NCBI GenBank assembly: GCA_019022495.1
Contig: JAFEKR010000002.1
Span: 868,001-932,000, forward strand
Direction of reading: 5' to 3'
From: Epichloe hybrida
Taxonomy: Eukaryota > Ascomycota > Sordariomycetes > Hypocreales > Clavicipitaceae
Length of the DNA stretch: 64,000 bases
Shown here in pieces: positions 58,426-64,000 of the stretch. Numbering within the stretch: the first letter of the stretch is position 1; every line of letters starts with the position of its first letter. A program made the position numbers and the translations under genes. The notes beneath the pieces were generated by a model. That model was not told the origin of the DNA and ran no database searches. It saw only the letters and a list, made by a program, of their open reading frames with translations.

Positions 58426-59017
58426 AGCAGCATTCCATCGCCGGCGTCGTTGCATATATCTGGGGGAGTTCACATCTACTTTGGGCCTTTGTTTTGACAC
58501 ACGATAATTGGCGTCGTGTCGCGCAATGCGAGTTGCGGAGTCTACGAACTGTGCCCGACTCGGTAACGCCTGTTTCCTATGACTTGAGCGGGGATGCGGT
58601 TAAGCTGGAAGACGACGGGACTGTTTGTTGCTTGGATAGCCCTCTGCGTTGGCCTTGGAGTGCTGGCATGATGCGTGCGCCATGACAAGACGTCGCCCTT
58701 GCCTTGAATGCTGGTGTCATGGTCAGGTTCATTCCGTAGGTTGTTGTTCCCCGTGCGCTCGTCTTGAGAAGGGGTCTTGGAGAGAATCCGTCTCAGGTCA
58801 CTTCACAAGGAATAGCACCATCCGTGGGCCGAAACATCCATCTGAAATATTCCTTCTCGTCTGAGACTACTAATGTAAAAAGTAGAGAACGAACAAAAGC
58901 TGCGGCAGCAAAACATCGCAGTAGCGCGTGCCACTCCGGAAAACGAAACATCTATTCATGTATACATAACCTCTGCATCTCAGAGCAGTCAATTATATAT
59001 ACCCGCTTTTATACAGC
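58426..59017. other. Convergent intergenic region
   Basis: Lies between PDX2 and the deiminase-like gene, which converge. AT-rich near 58990-59013. No gene is supported. Confidence 0.6.
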
Positions 59018-60889
59018 CTACCACCACTTTTGCGAAGCATCCCTTGCGACGTTGGTACCGCCGTGCGTCTGCCCCAGCAGAACATGATGGTCAAACCAGT
59101 CATCCATGAAGGTGACTGAAAAACCTGCCCTTGCATACGCCTCCCTGACAGCGGTGGCAATTATATCCTTCCCATTAATGTTGGGACCCCACGGTTTGGG
59201 AGCCAAATATTCGCCATTGCCGTACACGATCCCGTTGATCGCGCTAGGGTAGAAGGCGATCGCTCTCGACTTGTTTGCTGCTGTTCGATCGAGCTGATGA
59301 TGGTCGCCCACGGCTTCTAGAATGTTCATCCTTGAGAAATTAACTTTCGGTTTCCTCTTGCAGTCGAACGCTCTTGCGGCGGAGAGATAAAGGCTGGGGA
59401 TGTGGATGATTTCCTCGTCAGTGATTCCTGTCTCGCGCTTGATTATGTCCACGTTGTATTTGATGCGCTCGGCGCAGAATCTGTTGATGGATTCAAAGTC
59501 TTGGAGAACAAGGACGCTATCGACGGAACTGTAAGGGAGACAGCTTGGATCGTCGTCATCCGCGATATGGGGGCGAGACATGGCGGCCACGGCGCCGTGG
59601 CCGTCGGCGCGGGCCCTTTTGAGCAGGTTCAGTCCGGCAATAGGGTCGTCGATGGCCATGACCCATCCGCGCGAATTGTTTGCGGGGAGGAACTGCATGT
59701 ATTCATCCGTGTGGCCTACTAGCAGCCAGTCGTGGTCAAGATCAATGGGGGCCTGGACTTCCTGTGCCGCAAGGAAGGACATCATGTAGGGCTGGATGTT
59801 GTCTTGTCTGCCCATGACGACCCTTCCGGCCGGGTAGCTTTTCCCATTATGGGTGTAAGGGGGCACTGTCTCTAGATTCCCCAGGGAATCGGTACTACCG
59901 CCTGGTGCGAGATGCTGGACCGCGCCGACGGTATCGGATCGCAACTTGGAGAATACTCTGAGGCCTGCAGGACGGTCACGTTGGCTAGATCGGATCATGA
60001 CTCGCAAGACTACCGGCCCGTCGGGACCTGGAATGCTCGTGTAGGCTGGCTCGAAAAAGTCTTGAGGCCATATATCCCATAATTCGTCATGGAACATATC
60101 AAACTGCACCACCGGCTTCTTTATGCCCGCGCGGGCGGTGTATTTTTCCAGAAACTCGGCAAACCGTTTTTGTGGCACGTCATCGAATAAGTCACCCCAG
60201 TCTAAGAAAGGAATGTGATGGTCACCAGAAACAGTGAATACTTGATCTATATCCTGCAGTGTATGATGCGTCAATACGGGGGCAACGCGAAGAGCGACAT
60301 GATCACTTGCCGATGCCCCCTTGTCGGTCAAGTTGAAGTGAACGCTGACTCTACCGTCCCACCCGTTCGGTCGACGAACATCTCGAGCATCAATGCCAAG
60401 TTCCAGTCCAGCCTTCAGGTCAGCGGCCTTGAAAGCGTAGCCGTTGTCGACAAAGGCCCATGTGTCGGCGGTCTTGTGGAAAATGCGGACATTGGCAATA
60501 GCACCCTCCCCGGATACGCTCACAGATGCCTCGGCTGATTGAGTCAAGTCTGGATTTGGGAGAGTTCGGAGAGGCGCCAGGTACTTGGGGTTGCGCTGGA
60601 CATTACCCCAGGCATCGTTGCATTCGACAGGATAATAGTCCGATTGGGCCCCGTAGACAAAGGGGCAATGACTGCGGCCAGGAAATTTAGGACGACGAGA
60701 ATGCGCGATGTTGGCCAAGAACAAGGCGCCACGCTCCTCGGTCCATGTATCTTTCCCTTCCACGTCAGAACTTCCAGTCATGTCAATCCTTCCATCTCGG
60801 TTGGTGTCAGCCAGGATAGTGGCCTTGAGCGCATGGCCGGTCGGCGTGAGGCCAAAGCCAAGAAGGGCAATCTTGGCAAAAGAGTGCAT
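59018..60889 (-). CDS. Secreted protein-arginine deiminase-like protein, catalytic Cys replaced by Gly
   Basis: A single exon of 623 residues. A signal peptide (MHSFAKIALLGFGLTPTGHA) is followed by ILADTNRDGRIDMTG, a calcium-loop-like motif common at this place in microbial members. The C-terminal catalytic domain keeps the family's aspartate region (LWDIWPQDFFEP), the His-Asp pair (VGHTDEYMQFLP) and the end block GQTHGGTNVARDASQKWW. In family members the end block reads H-C-G-T-N, with Cys as the nucleophile that forms the thiouronium intermediate. Here residue 610 is Gly (codon GGC at 59060-59062); one base change from TGC would explain it. Family enzymes convert protein Arg to citrulline. 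This copy is probably inactive unless the base is a sequence error. Confidence 0.85.
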   Translation of the reverse strand: MHSFAKIALLGFGLTPTGHALKATILADTNRDGRIDMTGSSDVEGKDTWTEERGALFLANIAHSRRPKFPGRSHCPFVYGAQSDYYPVECNDAWGNVQRNPKYLAPLRTLPNPDLTQSAEASVSVSGEGAIANVRIFHKTADTWAFVDNGYAFKAADLKAGLELGIDARDVRRPNGWDGRVSVHFNLTDKGASASDHVALRVAPVLTHHTLQDIDQVFTVSGDHHIPFLDWGDLFDDVPQKRFAEFLEKYTARAGIKKPVVQFDMFHDELWDIWPQDFFEPAYTSIPGPDGPVVLRVMIRSSQRDRPAGLRVFSKLRSDTVGAVQHLAPGGSTDSLGNLETVPPYTHNGKSYPAGRVVMGRQDNIQPYMMSFLAAQEVQAPIDLDHDWLLVGHTDEYMQFLPANNSRGWVMAIDDPIAGLNLLKRARADGHGAVAAMSRPHIADDDDPSCLPYSSVDSVLVLQDFESINRFCAERIKYNVDIIKRETGITDEEIIHIPSLYLSAARAFDCKRKPKVNFSRMNILEAVGDHHQLDRTAANKSRAIAFYPSAINGIVYGNGEYLAPKPWGPNINGKDIIATAVREAYARAGFSVTFMDDWFDHHVLLGQTHGGTNVARDASQKWW

Positions 60890-61629
60890 TTTGAGGGCAA
60901 GGATCCGCGACTTGTCGTAGCGGGAGAGTCTTCGTTCAAATCAATCGTTTTCGCCACGTCTCGGCCTGGATAGATCCGGCCCTTTATGCATTCTGCACGG
61001 CGCGCTTTGCAGCATCTTATAGAGGAAGATGATGATGTAAGAGGCTGGCCCTGTGGTCCAACAGGCGTAGAAGTTTTCCAAAAACGCCAAGTCGGTTCAG
61101 CGGAAATATAGCCTCGCCTCACCTGATAATAATACATGGTTGGAGGCTTTGCGTCTTGTACACAAGGGGGATTAAGCCAATTAGCTGTTATCAAGGAAAT
61201 AGGGAGACAGGGACTAGGATTAAAAGGTACCTTTTATTACTAGTAACCTATATAGAAATAGATGAATCTTTCGATTATAGCTATTAGAGGGGAATGAAAA
61301 CTAGGGCATGTAGATTTGTAAAATAATTCGGGGGGTAGAGTGTATGGATCACAGAAAGCTCTTTGTCGTAGCTCGCCCTGATGATTTGTCCAGGTATATA
61401 GGGAACAATAAGTGCAAATCACCCATCTCTGCGGCCATAGATTAGCTGGGAGATCGTCAGAGAGACTAAGCAACCCTTTCTTGTACTGGGTGCAGCGGCT
61501 TCTCCGAGACGCTAAATATCCTCAAATCGTCATTTCACGTGATGCAATACTATCCATGTCCCGTCACAACTTGCTGCCGTCGTTCAGCAGGGATGCCTCT
61601 CACAACCCATCCGGGAGACGCATCTGGGA
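60890..61629. other. Intergenic region between the deiminase-like and M20 genes
   Basis: Promoter of the deiminase-like gene at its left side and 3' flank of the M20 peptidase at its right. The stretch 61190-61350 is AT-rich. No gene is supported. Confidence 0.55.
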
Positions 61630-63508
61630 CTACGCATCCGAAGCGTCAAAGTTGCGCACGAGGTCGTAGTAGAATCGCACCATCTCCATGTGATTTTCCA
61701 TGCGGACACGCTCATCAATGGTATGAAGACCACTTGCAGAGTCCTTGTCGATGGGCGTCCATCTGTAAATATTGGGAGTCAGATCTGAGCAACGGTTTCG
61801 TTAGCATTTTGTTACCCTGCCAGATATCTATCTGGTCACTTGTTACTAAGCCAAGAGGACGAGTTGCCCGCAATCTGCTTACCGACGTAGTGACGCGTGT
61901 CGGTATTTCCAGTCATGGTCTCACTGGCAGGCACGACTGTCCCGTGCCTGAAGGCCAATGCATTTCGAATCGTCCCCGCAAACACGTCCCAGACGGGTCC
62001 TGATGAGGGAGAAATGGGGCTGGGCTTGCTGGCCTGCTTGGCCTGGAGGACGAGCGTGCCGTTGTAGTTGATCTCATCCGAGGCCGGTCGGATGAGGAAA
62101 CTGGTGTCCTTGTCGGCCACGTACTCCTCGTACTCCTTGTCGCCCTCAAAGGCCTTGACTTTCAGGCCGTACTTGGAGACAACCTCTTTGATATGCTTGA
62201 CGACGTTGTGCTGCACGAGGGTGATGCTATCCTGAGGGGCAACGCGGTAGTTCACGCCAAGAGTGGTGACTTCGGGCATGGCATTGATCTTTTGTCCTCC
62301 TCGGATGAAGTCGACGGCCTGGGAGGTCTGAATCATGTACTTGGTCATCAAGCTCGCGTCAGCCATCAACTTGGCAACGCCGTCGAGATCGCCCTGGCCC
62401 AGAAGCTCGGTGAGCTCGGGCTGCGCATCGGGTGAGTAGCGCGCTTGGCAAATGAGGTGGTGATGAATGGGGCCGTCTTCAATGAGTTTCGGCTCGTAGG
62501 GTCGGGCTTCGAGGGCGGTGACAATCTCGGAAATGATGCCAATCCCCGTGTGCGGGAAGGGAATGGAGCTATGTCCCCCGACCACATGGAGCTCGAACCA
62601 GATGTCTACGTGTCCCTTCTCGTACACACCGGGCAAGGCGTACAAGACGTCGCCAATCTTGTTCATCCCCAGACCACCTTCATCAAGAACCATGGCGAAG
62701 CCGTCCTTGCCGTATTCTGCTTCCAGGTGCTCGGCAATTTTTCCTGCGCCGCGGTAGCCGGAGCACTCTTCGTCAAAGCCGAACGCGAGGACTATGGTGC
62801 GATTAGGCTTCCATTTGGGATATGACAGCAGCGTCTCCATGGTGGACATGATGGCCGTCAAGCTGTCCTTGTCATCCATGGATCCGCGGCCCCAAAGCCA
62901 TTCGCCATCCCAGTGGCCAGAGAAGGGAGGGTAGGTCCATGTCTTTTCGTCGGCGACAGGAACGACGTCCTGATGGGCGGCGAGCAAGATGGGCTTCAGA
63001 TCCTCATTCGCGCCTTTGATGGTGTATACTAGACCGAACGTGTTGACTTTTTCCAGCTTGGCGAGCTTGTGACTATTTGTGTTGACCTTTCCACATCAAC
63101 TTCATGACAACAGATGCCGCAATGCGCGATGCAAGGAGGAACTGGGAGCAGGTCTTACACTACGGGATATGTTTCAGCCAAAACATGATGAAGCGTGTAG
63201 AACGGTCCCCAGCGCTTATCCTCCTCGAAAGAGCCGAGGTCATCGAAGCAGATGGAGGGTACTCGCACGATAGCTTGGTGGCGTCTAATCTGCCTGTGAA
63301 GCGCTTTCTTGGAAGAAAAGAGCTCCTTGGCCGAGGGAAATCCGTCCTTGGCGGGATCCAGAACGGGCGGCAGGTCGCATTTGAAGCCGGATCGCGATGT
63401 CGAAGGCGAGGTCCAGCTCAAGGGGTGTTGACCACCGACAATCGGGGCCGAGACAAAGGCCGAGACGGAGCTCACGGCTGCGAGCAAAGATAGCTTCTTT
63501 ATCGCCAT
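61630..63508 (-). CDS. M20 family metallocarboxypeptidase (Gly-X carboxypeptidase/CPS1-like), secretory
   Basis: Exons 63508-63159, 63072-61883 and 61784-61630, with introns of 86 and 98 bp, give 564 residues. The start MAIKKLSLLAAVSSVSAFVS is a signal peptide. Metal and catalytic motifs follow M20 order: LLAAHQDVVPV (His ligand, catalytic Asp), GRGSMDDKDSL (bridging Asp), FGFDEECSG (catalytic Glu and Glu ligand), VLDEGG and a late DTRHY. The splice junctions restore TYPVVHKLAKLEKVNTFG and RHYVDLTPNIYRW, and the protein ends SGLHTIDERVRME...NFDASDA. Yeast Cps1 is vacuolar and frees amino acids from small peptides; location here could be vacuolar or extracellular. Confidence 0.92.
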
Positions 63509-64000
63509 GATGGCCAATTCAGTCTGGACACTTTCCAAAGACGTGTGATGCGGTTGACCATGCCTCCAGAGAGGGAGAGAGGGGGGGAGAAGACGGTATG
63601 AAGCTCGTACCCCGGTTTGGAGCTGGGATGGGCTCGGCGGGGCTCGGCGGGGCTCGGCGGGGCTCGGCGGGACTCGGCGCCGTCCCATTCACAACCCCTC
63701 ACAACCTTGTGCAGACTTTTAAGGAAGAGAAGAAGATCCCAATGGCGCCTGAGCTGGCTGGAAGGATTCCAGGCACCTACCTCAGTAGCTCACGACAGAG
63801 CTAAACCGTAGACGTCGTGCCAAATCCAAGTTTTGTAACGACTCTGTATCTAGAATCAAATATCTCTCCTATTTCAACGGGATTAAATCGCCCAGCCCTG
63901 TGGCGTCTGGTGCGGTTTCTTCCTCGATTTCTCGTCTGCACAGGGAGCTTTTCGAAACCATCTGCTGCGAAAATGCAGGCTGCGGAGGACGCGGCCCTTG
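63509..64000. other. Upstream region of the M20 gene to window edge
   Basis: Contains a 10-bp GC-rich tandem repeat (63631-63680). The last 150 bp may belong to a gene beyond the window, but I cannot recognise one. Confidence 0.5.
63631..63680. repeat. 10-bp tandem repeat GGCTCGGCGG, 5 copies
   Basis: Four exact GGCTCGGCGG units and a fifth with two changes, lying 120-170 bp upstream of the M20 start codon. Confidence 0.9.

Overview
This is nuclear DNA from a filamentous ascomycete (Pezizomycotina). Protein similarity and gene style fit a Sordariomycete, probably Hypocreales; the species cannot be named from the sequence. Supporting signs are short GT-AG introns (mostly 54-110 bp), polypyrimidine-rich promoters, typical fungal families (Mcr1, Ssb-type Hsp70, Pdx1/Pdx2, fungal arginine deiminase) and many homopolymer runs and microsatellites between genes. 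I see no rRNA, tRNA or CRISPR array and no intact transposase.

Layout. 0-12.5 kb: 3' end of mcr1, a membrane M28 peptidase (glutamate carboxypeptidase II-like), a ZIFL-type MFS transporter, a histidine-rich SprT-like metalloprotein and an F-box/WD-like protein. 14-19 kb: a large C-terminally anchored protein gene interrupted by two in-frame stops, then a conserved 82-residue Tyr/Asn/Ser-rich protein with a decayed tandem copy. 20-27.5 kb: Ssb-type Hsp70 and an unrecognised 855-residue protein. 27.5-38 kb: gene-poor, with a small WGEH-motif protein and a possible 54-residue Cys-rich protein. 38-46 kb: the 3' half of RPB1 (Pol II largest subunit with CTD) joined directly to an ECM29 gene that lacks its 3' end. 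46-51.7 kb: gene-poor. 51.7-53.2 kb: a three-RRM protein. 54.7-55.1 kb: an AT-rich fold-back element. 55.8-58.4 kb: the divergent vitamin B6 pair PDX1 and PDX2. 59-63.5 kb: a secreted protein-arginine deiminase-like protein and a secreted M20 carboxypeptidase.

Working together. PDX1 and PDX2 encode the two halves of the glutamine-dependent pyridoxal 5'-phosphate synthase and share one intergenic promoter. The deiminase-like protein and the M20 peptidase both carry signal peptides and are neighbours, but a joint role is only a guess. The rest looks like an ordinary mix of housekeeping genes.

Main anomalies. (1) The ECM29/RPB1 junction destroys both genes, so it is either a misassembly or a real rearrangement with intact copies elsewhere. 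(2) The deiminase has Gly where the family has its catalytic Cys. (3) The 82-residue protein gene has a decayed tandem paralogue. (4) There is a roughly 340-bp fold-back element. (5) A palindromic TACGGAGTA/TACTCCGTA word recurs through the intergenic DNA.
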